A DNA stretch of 57,439 nucleotides. It comes from a virus. The stretch is taken from positions 1 to 57,439 of IMG/VR virus record IMGVR_UViG_3300023110_000040; one strand, given 5' to 3'. This document shows positions 47,908 to 57,320 of this stretch, in pieces. Both the position numbers and the translations under genes were made by a program. The notes beneath the pieces were generated by a model. That model saw only the letters and a list, made by a program, of their open reading frames with translations. It made no database searches and had not been told where the DNA came from. Within the stretch, counting starts at the first letter, position 1, and every line of letters starts with the position of its first letter.

Positions 47908-49398
47908 ATGAGTGATGTGGTGAATGTTGAGGAAGGAAATGCGGTACACCTGAAGGTGACGGCCGATCCCGGCACTCGCCAAGAAATCGCTGAATACTTT
48001 TCTTTCAAGCCATCCGGCTACCAGTTCTCTCCAGCATATAAAAATAGAGTGTGGGATGGTACCATTCGTTTGTATCAACCTATGCGCCCAGTACTTTATG
48101 TTGGTTTGTTTCCAAGACTGAAAAAGTTTTGCGAAGATCGTGGTTATGAGTTAAATGCACCAGCACATCTAATGCATGGAGAGGAGATTCCTGATGACTA
48201 CGGTTATGAATTGGCTAAAGAGATTGGTTGTAAGTTTGAACCACGCGATTACCAAAACCAATACGTTGTTGATGCAATCCGGGATTCAAGATCACTCTCC
48301 TTGTCTCCTACTAGTTCTGGCAAATCGTTAATCATCTATCTGATACAACAACACTATTGGAGAGTTTATGAGCACAGAACACTTATCATCGTCCCAACAA
48401 TCTCACTGGTTCATCAGATGGCTGGAGACTTTAGGGACTATGGATGCGAAGACGACATATACACGATTCAGGGCGGTGTAGATAAGAATACAGATGCTTC
48501 AATCGTTATCTCAACTTGGCAGTCACTCATCAAACAACCAAAGGATTGGTTCTCTCAGTTTGGTGTCGTACTCGGCGATGAAGCTCATTTGTTTCAAGCC
48601 AAAAGCCTTCAAAAAATTATGGAAGGTTTAGATCAGTGTTACTATCGACATGGCTTTACTGGTACTTTAAAATCAGAAGAAAGCAAGACACATCGGCTGG
48701 TACTAGAAGGTTGCTTTGGCGGCGTAAGAAGGCACGTGACGACTAAAGACTTGATGGATTCAGGTACTGTTGCAGACTTTAACGTTAAAGCAATCGTATT
48801 GTCACATCAACAGGATGTAAGAAAAAGCTTTAAGAAAGCGATTGGTCAGATACAGGTAGCAAGTAAAAAGTATCCTGCTGAAAGAGAATTCATTGTCAAC
48901 AATCACAAGCGAAACATTTTTATTAGAAATTTGCTTTGGTCTCTCAAAGATCAGAACAATTTGGTTTTGTTTGATTTGGTTGAAAAGCATGGCAAGATCC
49001 TAGAGCCGATGCTAAAGAAAGATGATCGCCAACTCCATTTTATATATGGTGCTACAAAAGGCGACGAGAGAGAACGTATCAGACATCTCGTTGAGAATGA
49101 TCCCATCAAACAACATGATATCCTTGCATCATATGGTGTTTTCTCAACGGGTGTAAATTTAAAAAAACTTGATAACGTAATCTTCGCTTCTGGTTCTAAA
49201 TCTGAAATCAAAGTATTGCAATCAATTGGTCGTGCCCTTCGAAAGGGCAACGACGCCGATAAGGCGACTCTGTATGATATTGCTGACGATCTTTCGGTGG
49301 GTACTTACCAGAACTATACTCTCCAGCATTTCCGGAAACGGATTGAGATCTACGGTCAGGAACAGTTTGCTGTCAAGATATACACAGTAGAAATCTAA
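47908..49398 (+). CDS. uvsW: Helicase UvsW
   Basis: 496 residues, superfamily-2 helicase acting on branched recombination and R-loop intermediates. Walker A LSPTSSGKS (132-140), DEAH 224-227, and VLQSIGRALRKG as motif VI. The N-terminal 110 residues form the small accessory domain of UvsW. A consensus antisense promoter lies just past its stop codon (49424-49452). Confidence 0.95.
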   Translation: MSDVVNVEEGNAVHLKVTADPGTRQEIAEYFSFKPSGYQFSPAYKNRVWDGTIRLYQPMRPVLYVGLFPRLKKFCEDRGYELNAPAHLMHGEEIPDDYGYELAKEIGCKFEPRDYQNQYVVDAIRDSRSLSLSPTSSGKSLIIYLIQQHYWRVYEHRTLIIVPTISLVHQMAGDFRDYGCEDDIYTIQGGVDKNTDASIVISTWQSLIKQPKDWFSQFGVVLGDEAHLFQAKSLQKIMEGLDQCYYRHGFTGTLKSEESKTHRLVLEGCFGGVRRHVTTKDLMDSGTVADFNVKAIVLSHQQDVRKSFKKAIGQIQVASKKYPAEREFIVNNHKRNIFIRNLLWSLKDQNNLVLFDLVEKHGKILEPMLKKDDRQLHFIYGATKGDERERIRHLVENDPIKQHDILASYGVFSTGVNLKKLDNVIFASGSKSEIKVLQSIGRALRKGNDADKATLYDIADDLSVGTYQNYTLQHFRKRIEIYGQEQFAVKIYTVEI

Positions 49399-49423
49399 TA
49401 TTGGTTTGTAACTGATAAATCAG

Positions 49424-49452
49424 ATTATACCAGGCTTTGATAGTGATGTCAA
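49424..49452 (-). promoter_or_regulatory. Consensus antisense promoter facing uvsW
   Basis: TTGACA, 17 bases, TATAAT on the minus strand, in the gap between uvsW and gp55. The predicted start, about 49417, is 19 bases beyond the uvsW stop on the opposite strand. Confidence 0.85.
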
Positions 49453-49485
49453 CAGTTTTTTTCACAATATAGTAACTTTTTACAG

Positions 49486-49514
49486 TTGACATTTCAGTCA
49501 ATATGTACTATATT
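49486..49514 (+). promoter_or_regulatory. Promoter of gp55 and the recombination genes
   Basis: TTGACA, 17 bases, TATATT with the shared GTACTATATTA context, plus strand, 37 bases from gp55. Confidence 0.87.
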
Positions 49515-49550
49515 ATATCTAAGCAACATTAGGAGGCGCAAAGAAATGCT

Positions 49551-50057
49551 ATGGCTAAAAGAGCAACCCGCAATTACGTAAACAACAAAGATCTTCTTGA
49601 AGCACTCATCAAGTACAAAGAAGAGTGTAGAGAAGCAGAGGATGCAGGAGATCCGTTGCCACGAGTGCCAGACTACATTGGAAAGTGTATCTATCAGATC
49701 GCTACTCGGCTTGCAACAAAACCAAACTTCTCTGGATATTCTTATAAAGAAGATATGATTTCAGATGGAATTGAGAACTGCCTACTTTATATCGGTAACT
49801 TCAATCCTGAGAAATCTCAGAATCCATTCGCTTACTTCACTCAAATTATTTGGTACGCGTTCCTGCGTCGTATTCAAAAAGAAAAGAAGCAGATGTACAT
49901 TCGATTTAAGTCATCTCAGAACATGTTAGCAACAGGTGATACTTATTCTGGAGGTGAAGAGGTTAATTTGAATCTTACAACAAGTGCAGATTATATGAAT
50001 ACATTTATTGAAGATTTTGAAGATAAGCTGAAGAAAGATAAGGAAAAGAAAAAGTGA
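49551..50057 (+). CDS. 55: Late-transcription sigma factor gp55
   Basis: 168 residues. Directs host RNA polymerase to TATAAATA promoters together with gp45 and gp33. NYVNNKDLLEALIKYK at the start and SDGIENCLLYIGNFN, YFTQIIWYAFLRRIQKEKK in the middle match T4 gp55 by eye. GGAGG ribosome site. Its presence supports the late-promoter boxes assigned here. Confidence 0.94.
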   Translation: MAKRATRNYVNNKDLLEALIKYKEECREAEDAGDPLPRVPDYIGKCIYQIATRLATKPNFSGYSYKEDMISDGIENCLLYIGNFNPEKSQNPFAYFTQIIWYAFLRRIQKEKKQMYIRFKSSQNMLATGDTYSGGEEVNLNLTTSADYMNTFIEDFEDKLKKDKEKKK

Positions 50058-51118
50058 AGATAGCAATCGTAACAGATATGCATATCGGAGTCCGTGGTGA
50101 TTCCAAAGTTTTTGCAGATCATCAAGAGAAGTTCTTCTTAGAATGTTTCTTTCCATATCTTGACGAGCATGGGATTGATACTGTATTTGATTTAGGCGAT
50201 ACATTCGATCGTCGTAAGTTCATCAACTATGTATCACTTAAGCGTGGTAAAGAGTTCTTCTTTGATCAGCTTGCAAAACGAAACATTGAGTATCATGCTC
50301 TGGTTGGAAATCATACGACATACTACACTAATACGAATGAAGTGAATAGTATGGATCTTCTTCTAAAAGAGTATGACAACTTTCACATCTATCAGCACGA
50401 AACAAAAGAGTTGACATTTGGATCAACTAAGTTTATAATGGTACCGTGGATTACAAAAGACAATAATCAGCATTGCTTTGATAGCATCAAGAACTCAGAT
50501 GCTCATGTCCTTGCTGGTCACCTCGAGCTTAAAGGCTTTGAGATGATGAAAGGTCAAGTTTGTACTCACGGTATGGATAAAGATCTGTTCAGTCATTACG
50601 AGCAGGTTTGGTCTGGTCACTTCCATCATCCTTCTAAGTATGGTAACATCGAGTACCTTGGTGCACCCTACGAGATGACTTGGTCAGACTATCAGGGAAA
50701 GCGTGGCTTCCATGTTTTTGATACAGAAACAAGAGAGCTTACTCGAATTGATAATCCATTCCAGATATTCCACAAAATTGAATACGATGATAGTGATATG
50801 ACAATTGAAGATATTGCTCATCTTGATACCACAAACATCAAAGATGCGTATATCAAAGTGATTGTAAAGAACAGAACAAATCCTTACATTCACGATTTGT
50901 TTATCAACAAACTTGCAGACGCTGGTGCCACTGATGTTAAATCAATCGAAGACACCTTGAATATTGAAAGTGAGGGAATGGATGAAATCCTTGATGAAAC
51001 CCAAGATACGAAGGACATACTTCATGCCTTTATCGATTCTATGGAAACAAAGGTAGATAAAGTGAGTGTAAAGAGAGTTATTGATGATTTATATATTGAG
51101 GCACAAAGTATTGCATGA
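50054..51118 (+). CDS. 47: Recombination endonuclease subunit gp47 (Mre11/SbcD-like)
   Basis: 354 residues starting at GTG, overlapping the gp55 stop by four bases. Metallophosphoesterase motifs DMHIGVRGD, DLGDTFDRR, VGNHTTYY and SGHFHHPS are in order. With gp46 it processes DNA ends for recombination-dependent replication. Confidence 0.95.
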   Translation: MKIAIVTDMHIGVRGDSKVFADHQEKFFLECFFPYLDEHGIDTVFDLGDTFDRRKFINYVSLKRGKEFFFDQLAKRNIEYHALVGNHTTYYTNTNEVNSMDLLLKEYDNFHIYQHETKELTFGSTKFIMVPWITKDNNQHCFDSIKNSDAHVLAGHLELKGFEMMKGQVCTHGMDKDLFSHYEQVWSGHFHHPSKYGNIEYLGAPYEMTWSDYQGKRGFHVFDTETRELTRIDNPFQIFHKIEYDDSDMTIEDIAHLDTTNIKDAYIKVIVKNRTNPYIHDLFINKLADAGATDVKSIEDTLNIESEGMDEILDETQDTKDILHAFIDSMETKVDKVSVKRVIDDLYIEAQSIA

Positions 51119-52827
51119 AGATATTATTTAAGGAATTGCGTTATAAGAATATTCTATCTACGGGAAATTCTTTTACAACAATTCATTTAAACAAACAGAC
51201 AAACACTCTAGTGAGTGGTACGAATGGCGCAGGCAAGTCTACAATGCTTGACGCCATTGTATTTTCTTTATATGGTAAACCTTTCCGTAAGATTAATAAG
51301 CCACAGCTTATCAACTCTATCAATCAAAAAGAATTACTTGTTGAGATTGATTTTGTAATTGGCCAAGCTCAGTATATGGTACGCCGCGGTATCAGACCAA
51401 ACTTGTTTGAAATCTTTAAGAATGGTGAGCTTATCAATCAAGATGCGGCAGCTCGTGACTATCAAACATATCTTGAGAAAAACATTTTAAGATTAAATTA
51501 TAAGTCATTTACTCAGATCGTTGTACTTGGTAGCGCTACATATGTACCATTTATGGAATTGCCAGCACATGGCAGACGAGAAGTTATTGAAGATCTTCTT
51601 GATATTCAAGTCTTTAGTACAATGAATACTCTTCTCAAAGAACGTTTGATCGAGAACAAAGAACAGATCTCTGAAAACAACTATCAAAAAGATTTGACAA
51701 AATCTAAGATTGAATCTGCTGAAGCTCATAATGCTTCTATTCGCCAGATTCGCCAAGATGAAGTTGACAAAATCAAGGAAAAAATGAATGAGCACATATC
51801 TAAGATTGAGGCAGAGAAAGCAGAAATTGAAAGCACTCAAGAAGCTATTGAAGAACTCATCAAAACAATCTCAGATAAATCAGACGTCAAGTCAAAAATC
51901 GACAAAGCTCGAAACCTAAATCAAGAACTTAATTCTAATCTTCGTAATTATATGAAAGAGCTTGCTTTCTATCATGATAACGATAGTTGTCCTACATGTA
52001 AACAAGGTATTGCTCATGAATTCAAACAAGAACAAATTATTACCAAAGATCAAAAAGTAGCAGAGCTTGAGAAAGGTATCGAAGAGTTAGCAGCAAAGGT
52101 TACTACATATGAAAACCGCATCAATGAAATATCTTCGATTGAGGATAAAACTGCATCTCTTAACGTGCAAATTAGTGAGCATCGAGCAACGATTAAAATC
52201 TCAAAAAATGCACTTGTATCTTATAAAAAAGAGCTTGACAAAGCTGAAGAAGAAGTCGAAGCGGTAGATCAAACTCAACTCAATCTTTTACGAGAAACAA
52301 TGCAGTCTATCGAGACTCAACAAACCGATCTCTTTAATCATAAAGAAGTCTTGTCTGTGGTGTCAACTATGCTTAAAGATGGAGGCATCAAATCAAAAAT
52401 CATTCGTCAGTATATCCCAGTGATGAACAAACTCATCAATAAATACTTGAGTGCTTTTGATTTGTTCGTTGACTTTCAACTTGACGAGAACTTCAATGAG
52501 GTGATTAAGTCTCGTTTCAGAGATGCTTTCTCATACTCTTCATTCTCAGAAGGCGAGAAGCTTCGCATCACTCTATCAATTATGCTATCATGGAGAACCG
52601 TAGCAAAGCTTCGTAACTCAGTATCAACAAACTTATTGGTACTTGACGAAACTCTTGATGGCGCAATGGATGGTGTAGGTGTTGAAAACTTGATTGAAAC
52701 TCTACAAAATCTAAATGCAGAAGATAACATCTTCGTTATTAGCCACCGTGGCGACCAGTTTGGTGACAAGTTTGAAGGCCATATTAAATTTCAAAAGGTT
52801 AAAAACTTCAGTGAAATAGCGGCCTAG
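51115..52827 (+). CDS. 46: Recombination endonuclease subunit gp46 (Rad50/SbcC-like)
   Basis: 570 residues. Walker A SGTNGAGKST (34-43), long coiled-coil arms, zinc hook SCPTCKQG near residue 295, signature FSEGEKLRI and Walker B NLLVLDETLDG at the C-terminal half. Overlaps gp47 by four bases. Confidence 0.95.
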   Translation: MKILFKELRYKNILSTGNSFTTIHLNKQTNTLVSGTNGAGKSTMLDAIVFSLYGKPFRKINKPQLINSINQKELLVEIDFVIGQAQYMVRRGIRPNLFEIFKNGELINQDAAARDYQTYLEKNILRLNYKSFTQIVVLGSATYVPFMELPAHGRREVIEDLLDIQVFSTMNTLLKERLIENKEQISENNYQKDLTKSKIESAEAHNASIRQIRQDEVDKIKEKMNEHISKIEAEKAEIESTQEAIEELIKTISDKSDVKSKIDKARNLNQELNSNLRNYMKELAFYHDNDSCPTCKQGIAHEFKQEQIITKDQKVAELEKGIEELAAKVTTYENRINEISSIEDKTASLNVQISEHRATIKISKNALVSYKKELDKAEEEVEAVDQTQLNLLRETMQSIETQQTDLFNHKEVLSVVSTMLKDGGIKSKIIRQYIPVMNKLINKYLSAFDLFVDFQLDENFNEVIKSRFRDAFSYSSFSEGEKLRITLSIMLSWRTVAKLRNSVSTNLLVLDETLDGAMDGVGVENLIETLQNLNAEDNIFVISHRGDQFGDKFEGHIKFQKVKNFSEIAA

Positions 52828-52838
52828 AAAGGATTACA

Positions 52839-53066
52839 ATGCAACACTCTATAGAAGATCTTATTAAAAGAATAAACGCTATGAAAGATAAAGCGATTCA
52901 AGTTCATCGACTTCGAAACGAATTTGCTGAAATTTCTGGTAAAGAATATGATAAGGAATCCTGTAAGAGGTTGATTGAAGATATTCAAACACTGGCCTTG
53001 GGTATTGCTATGGACCGAGAAGGTGATGACATAATTACAGAGATGGATTCTTGGAAAGAAAAATGA
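52839..53066 (+). CDS. Small hypothetical helical protein
   Basis: 75 residues, helical and charged, unrecognised. Eleven bases after gp46; its TGA overlaps the start of the FkbM-type gene. Confidence 0.7.
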   Translation: MQHSIEDLIKRINAMKDKAIQVHRLRNEFAEISGKEYDKESCKRLIEDIQTLALGIAMDREGDDIITEMDSWKEK

Positions 53067-53758
53067 AGCTTCTTGATCCTAAAAGATACATTACAACTCA
53101 CTTACATGACAGAGATACTTATGCTACTATGGTGCACGAGTTTTTCAATCTCGACACGTACGGTTGGTGGTATCAAGTAAAGCCAGGTGATATTGTAATG
53201 GATATTGGTTCTTGCATTGGAATGTTTACTTGTAAAGCACTCGAACAGGGTGCTAAACATGTTTATTCAGTAGAACCAAACATTAAACTTCTTCACACTA
53301 CTATGGTCAATGCTATGCCTGCTATCTCAAGATCGGCAGAGCAAAGAGTAACTCCTATTAATGCCTTCATCGGCCACTCAGATCACGGGTTTGGTGTTAA
53401 AGGAGATGAAGCACCACATAAATCATTTAAAGAGATTATAGAAGAATACGAAATAGATCATCTTGATTTCTTAAAAGTTGATTGTGAAGGTGGTGAGTAT
53501 GATATCTTTATGAAAGAAAACTATGACTTCTTATTCAATAAGGTACATCATATTGCTATGGAAGTACATCTTGACGTATATCCCGAAGCGCCCGAACGAT
53601 TTATCAAGATGAGAGATAAATTTATACGAAGATGGCCAGGCCATATTCGGTTTTTAAAGTTAGAACATAGAAAGAAAACATGGGACGACAACTACATAAG
53701 AGGAGACTGGCCAATAGGCTGGGGAAGCTCTTGGATGATCTATCTAACACGCATTTAA
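53063..53758 (+). CDS. FkbM-type SAM-dependent methyltransferase
   Basis: 231 residues from the ATG overlapping the previous stop. VMDIGSCIGMFTCKAL is motif I, YSVEPNIKLL motif II, and HLDFLKVDCEGGEYDIFM the FkbM hallmark. FkbM enzymes O-methylate sugars or small molecules. It sits in the recombination operon just before gp43, an unusual place. Confidence 0.86.
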   Translation: MKLLDPKRYITTHLHDRDTYATMVHEFFNLDTYGWWYQVKPGDIVMDIGSCIGMFTCKALEQGAKHVYSVEPNIKLLHTTMVNAMPAISRSAEQRVTPINAFIGHSDHGFGVKGDEAPHKSFKEIIEEYEIDHLDFLKVDCEGGEYDIFMKENYDFLFNKVHHIAMEVHLDVYPEAPERFIKMRDKFIRRWPGHIRFLKLEHRKKTWDDNYIRGDWPIGWGSSWMIYLTRI

Positions 53759-53761
53759 TGG

Positions 53762-53790
53762 TTTACAAAATGAACATTATGTGTTATAAT
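53762..53790 (+). promoter_or_regulatory. Promoter of gp43
   Basis: TTTACA, 17 bases, TATAAT on the plus strand, about 30 bases before the gp43 ATG. Confidence 0.78.
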
Positions 53791-53818
53791 GTAAAATATA
53801 TGATACAAACAGGTGAAC

Positions 53819-56350
53819 ATGTCTAAATTCTATACATCAGTCGAACGCTTTATCAACGACATTCTAGTTCGTGGTTATGAAAACGGCAGACCATTCCAAC
53901 GCAAAGTCAAATTCAAGCCAACATTATATGTTCGTGCTCGTGATAACGCCACTCACAAATCATTGATTGGTGATGTGCCTCTCGGTGCTACTCGTTTCAA
54001 TAGCATGATCGAAGCTCGTGATTTCATTACTCAATACAAAGATGTACATGGTTTCGATATCTGTGGCACTATGAATTACGTCACTCAATTTATTCAAGAA
54101 GAATATCCTGGCGAGATCAATTTTGACATGTCTAAGATCAACATCTGTTCTTTTGACATCGAGGTTGATATCTCGAATGGATATGCAGACATCAATACCG
54201 CTGACAAAGAAATCACTTCGATTGCATACAAATCTTCTAAGTCTAGTACATATCATCTTCTCGGTCGTAAAGATTTCGATAAGACAAAAACAATTACAGG
54301 TATCGATCCAGACGATATATCGTTTATGAAGTTTGATACCGAGGTGGCACTGCTTGAAAGATTTATTCAGATCTGGCAGATGGAATATCCCGAAGTTGTT
54401 ACAGGTTGGAACGTCGAGTACTTCGACATCCAATATATTGTCACTCGAATCATTCGACTTATGGGTGAAGAAAAGGCTAAGAAGCTTTCGCCTTGGGGTC
54501 GTATCTCACCACACTCAATCACCAAATTTGGTAAAGAACAGAAATCATATATCATATCTGGCCTGACCATCATTGACTATATGGATGCTTTCAAGAAGTT
54601 TGGTTACAAGTACGGTCCACAGGAATCTTATAAACTCGATCATATCGCCCATGTAGTACTCGGCGAGAAGAAATTGGACTACTCTGAATATGGAAATCTT
54701 AACGCACTTTATGAACAAAATCCTCAGTTATATCTTGATTATAACCTTAAGGATACTCAGCTCATTCAAAGAATGGAAGACGAATCTGGACTTCTTTCGC
54801 TTGTACTTACTGTTGCTTATGGCGGTGGGGTTAACTTCAGCGATGCATTTGGTACAGTAGGAATTTGGGAAACAACAATATATCGCCGTTTGATGAAAGA
54901 CAAAATTGTTCCACATCTTAAAGGTGGACCCGGCGAGCGAGCTGGTGAACTTGTCGGTGGTTATGTTAAAGATCCAAAAGTCGGCATGCATCCTTGGGTT
55001 GTATCGTTTGATTTGAACTCTCTGTATCCACACCTGATGCTACAATATAATCTATCTCCTGAAACTTATGTCGAAGGCGAACGTGAATATGTATCTCAAG
55101 AAATGGTACTCGACGGCTCATATCAAAACAAAACTGATTATGCAGTATGCGCAAACGGTGCATGTTTCCGTAAAGACAAACTCGGCATCATTCCTGAGAT
55201 CATTGATGAATATTATAATCGTCGTTCTGGTATCAAGAAAGAAATGCTTGCAGTAGAACAAGCTATTGAGAATGAAACCGATCCTGCTAAGAAACGGCAA
55301 CTTCAATCTCAACAAACACAGCTTCATAACAACCAGATGGCTATAAAAATTGCTATGAACTCTCTTTATGGCGCAACTGCTAATATCTACTTCCTCTACT
55401 ATATTAACGATATGGCTGAAGCTATTACGACATCCGGTCAGCTTTCAATTCGTTATGCTCAAAAGTCCGTGAACGAGTATCTTAACAAGATTCTCAAGAC
55501 TGACGGTAAAGACTATATCATCTATATCGATACAGACAGTATCTATGTTGATTTTGGTCCTCTTGTTAAAGCTTCATTTGGTACTGTTGACATCGATCGT
55601 AAGAAAGGTGAAGAATTCCTCGATAAGATCTGTAAGATGAAGATCGAGGAAGTAATCGAAAATGGTTATAAAGATCTTGCTTCGAAAATGGGTGCATATC
55701 GTCAAGCTATGGTAATGAAACGTGAAAAGATTACTGATAAGTCAGTATTCATTGCTAAGAAGCGTTACATCATGAATACTCTCAACTCAGAAGGTGTTCA
55801 TTATGAAGTTCCAAAGATCTCTGTAACCGGCCTTGAATCTGTAAGATCATCGACACCGGAAGTCTGCCGTGATAAACTCAAAGAATCGTTCAAGGTTATC
55901 ATGAATGAAGGCGAAGAAGCAATCCAGCAATTCATTGCTCAATTCAAATCTGAGTTCTTTAATCTTCCACCAGAAGATGTTGGTCGTAACTCAGGTACTG
56001 ATAACATCGAGAAGTATACAGTTCGTGGTACTTACAAGAAAGGTTGCCCAATGCATGTTCGTGGTTGCATCCTCTACAATAAGTATCTCAAAGAAAATGG
56101 CCTGTCGAATCGTTATGAATCGATTACGTCAGGTGATAAGATTAAATTTGTATATCTCAAAGTACCGAATCCAATCAAAGAAAATATCATATCGTTCCCA
56201 GCGGTTCTACCTAATGAATTCAATCTCAAACCGTATGTGGATTATGAAACTCAATTCAATAAAGTCTTCCTCAGTCCTCTTGAGTCTATTCTTGAAGCTC
56301 TCGGATGGTCTGCTGAGAAGACAAACACAATAGAGGATTTTTTCGCATGA
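53819..56350 (+). CDS. 43: DNA polymerase gp43 (family B)
   Basis: 843 residues from ATG 53819 (AGGTG just ahead; the in-frame GTG six bases earlier is an alternative). [11 protein letters not shown] matches the T4 gp43 N-terminus. Exonuclease motifs [21 protein letters not shown] and DYNLKDTQ; polymerase motifs [11 protein letters not shown] (A), IAMNSLYGA (B) and IDTDSIYVD (C). C-terminal clamp-binding end IEDFFA. In T4 it is adjacent to regA and the clamp loader; here it is on the opposite strand and far from them in the window. Confidence 0.97.
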   Translation: MSKFYTSVERFINDILVRGYENGRPFQRKVKFKPTLYVRARDNATHKSLIGDVPLGATRFNSMIEARDFITQYKDVHGFDICGTMNYVTQFIQEEYPGEINFDMSKINICSFDIEVDISNGYADINTADKEITSIAYKSSKSSTYHLLGRKDFDKTKTITGIDPDDISFMKFDTEVALLERFIQIWQMEYPEVVTGWNVEYFDIQYIVTRIIRLMGEEKAKKLSPWGRISPHSITKFGKEQKSYIISGLTIIDYMDAFKKFGYKYGPQESYKLDHIAHVVLGEKKLDYSEYGNLNALYEQNPQLYLDYNLKDTQLIQRMEDESGLLSLVLTVAYGGGVNFSDAFGTVGIWETTIYRRLMKDKIVPHLKGGPGERAGELVGGYVKDPKVGMHPWVVSFDLNSLYPHLMLQYNLSPETYVEGEREYVSQEMVLDGSYQNKTDYAVCANGACFRKDKLGIIPEIIDEYYNRRSGIKKEMLAVEQAIENETDPAKKRQLQSQQTQLHNNQMAIKIAMNSLYGATANIYFLYYINDMAEAITTSGQLSIRYAQKSVNEYLNKILKTDGKDYIIYIDTDSIYVDFGPLVKASFGTVDIDRKKGEEFLDKICKMKIEEVIENGYKDLASKMGAYRQAMVMKREKITDKSVFIAKKRYIMNTLNSEGVHYEVPKISVTGLESVRSSTPEVCRDKLKESFKVIMNEGEEAIQQFIAQFKSEFFNLPPEDVGRNSGTDNIEKYTVRGTYKKGCPMHVRGCILYNKYLKENGLSNRYESITSGDKIKFVYLKVPNPIKENIISFPAVLPNEFNLKPYVDYETQFNKVFLSPLESILEALGWSAEKTNTIEDFFA

Positions 56351-56529
56351 CTCAAAAAAGACTTGCCCAACTTGAAGCCGCATGGCGTTATCAAAACACA
56401 GTTGTAGAAGCCTTGGAAGCTGAACGAGCACCTGACAAATACGTTACTAAAGCTAAAAAAGAACGTCTGCGTATTAAAGATATGATCGCACACTTAAAGG
56501 GAAATATAGAAAATGATGATAGCAAATAG
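56347..56529 (+). CDS. Small helical basic protein
   Basis: 60 residues ([19 protein letters not shown] and a Lys-rich helix). Overlaps the gp43 stop by four bases. Unrecognised. Confidence 0.66.
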   Translation: MTQKRLAQLEAAWRYQNTVVEALEAERAPDKYVTKAKKERLRIKDMIAHLKGNIENDDSK

Positions 56530-56770
56530 GGAAAAACTTGAAGTACTTACCATTACAATGGAAGAGTGTGCAGAAGTAATTAAAGAATGCGCTAAAATAC
56601 AGCGATATGGCATACAAGGGAATAAAGAAAAACTTGAAACAGAAATTGGAGATCTAGGATGTATGTTTGACATTCTAGCAGAATATGATATAATCGACTT
56701 GGGTAAAGTTAAAGAAGCCGCTAAGAATAAACGTGAAAAACTTAAAAAATGGAGTGATTTAGATGTCTGA
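56513..56770 (+). CDS. MazG-like NTP pyrophosphohydrolase (1)
   Basis: 85 residues. TMEECAEVIKECAKI and ETEIGDLGCMFDIL give the Glu-x-x-Glu and Glu/Asp pairs of all-alpha NTP pyrophosphatases. Overlaps both neighbours. Could clean or balance nucleotide pools during DNA modification. Confidence 0.76.
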   Translation: MMIANREKLEVLTITMEECAEVIKECAKIQRYGIQGNKEKLETEIGDLGCMFDILAEYDIIDLGKVKEAAKNKREKLKKWSDLDV

Positions 56771-57209
56771 TTGGGCAAATGATATTTACATGATGCATAA
56801 CAAATTTGGTGTGCGTGATTGGTTTGAAGCAAATAAAGATAACAAGGAACTAATGCGTAAGTATCTTATGTTCCGTGCTCTAATGTGTCAGGAGGAATTG
56901 AGTGAAACATTGGCTGCAATCAATAATGGAGATGCTGAAGAAATCGTTGACGGTCTTATTGATCTTTGTGTTTTTGCTATTGGCACTCTCGACGTATTTG
57001 GTGTTGATGCTAATGACGCTTGGGATCGTGTTTATAGTGCTAACATGGCAAAAAGTCCTGGAATTAAGCCGGGCCGCCCTAACCCGTTTGGGCTTCCAGA
57101 TCTTTTAAAGCCAAGTGGATGGACACCACCAACTCATGATGGTAATCACGGCGAGTTTGAAAAAGCTCTAGATGTTTTACCTCAGCCAAAACCCGAAGGT
57201 GGCTGGTAA
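56763..57209 (+). CDS. MazG-like NTP pyrophosphohydrolase (2)
   Basis: 148 residues. MCQEELSETLAAINNGDAEE and VDGLIDLCVFAIGTLDVFG supply the EExxE and Asp pair of the MazG/PRA-PH superfamily, followed by a Pro/Gly-rich tail NPFGLPDLLKPSGWTPPTHD seen in phage members. Second in a tandem pair. Confidence 0.78.
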   Translation: MSDWANDIYMMHNKFGVRDWFEANKDNKELMRKYLMFRALMCQEELSETLAAINNGDAEEIVDGLIDLCVFAIGTLDVFGVDANDAWDRVYSANMAKSPGIKPGRPNPFGLPDLLKPSGWTPPTHDGNHGEFEKALDVLPQPKPEGGW

Positions 57210-57220
57210 CAAAATGTTTC

Positions 57221-57255
57221 ATGTTACCGTTATCATTTTTTGTTAGCGGTAACAT
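57221..57255 (+). terminator. Hairpin after the MazG-like genes
   Basis: ATGTTACCG, 17-base loop containing TTTTTT, CGGTAACAT: nine perfect pairs. It lacks a clear U-run after the stem, so it may be a processing or stability hairpin rather than a terminator. Confidence 0.5.
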
Positions 57256-57269
57256 TTATCAACCTTCTG

Positions 57270-57277
57270 TATAAATA
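57270..57277 (+). promoter_or_regulatory. Late promoter at the right edge
   Basis: Exact TATAAATA about 43 bases before the ATG at 57321. Confidence 0.75.
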
Positions 57278-57320
57278 CGGTTATATTGTTATGCTGTACT
57301 TGCAAAAAGGAGGTCCCACC

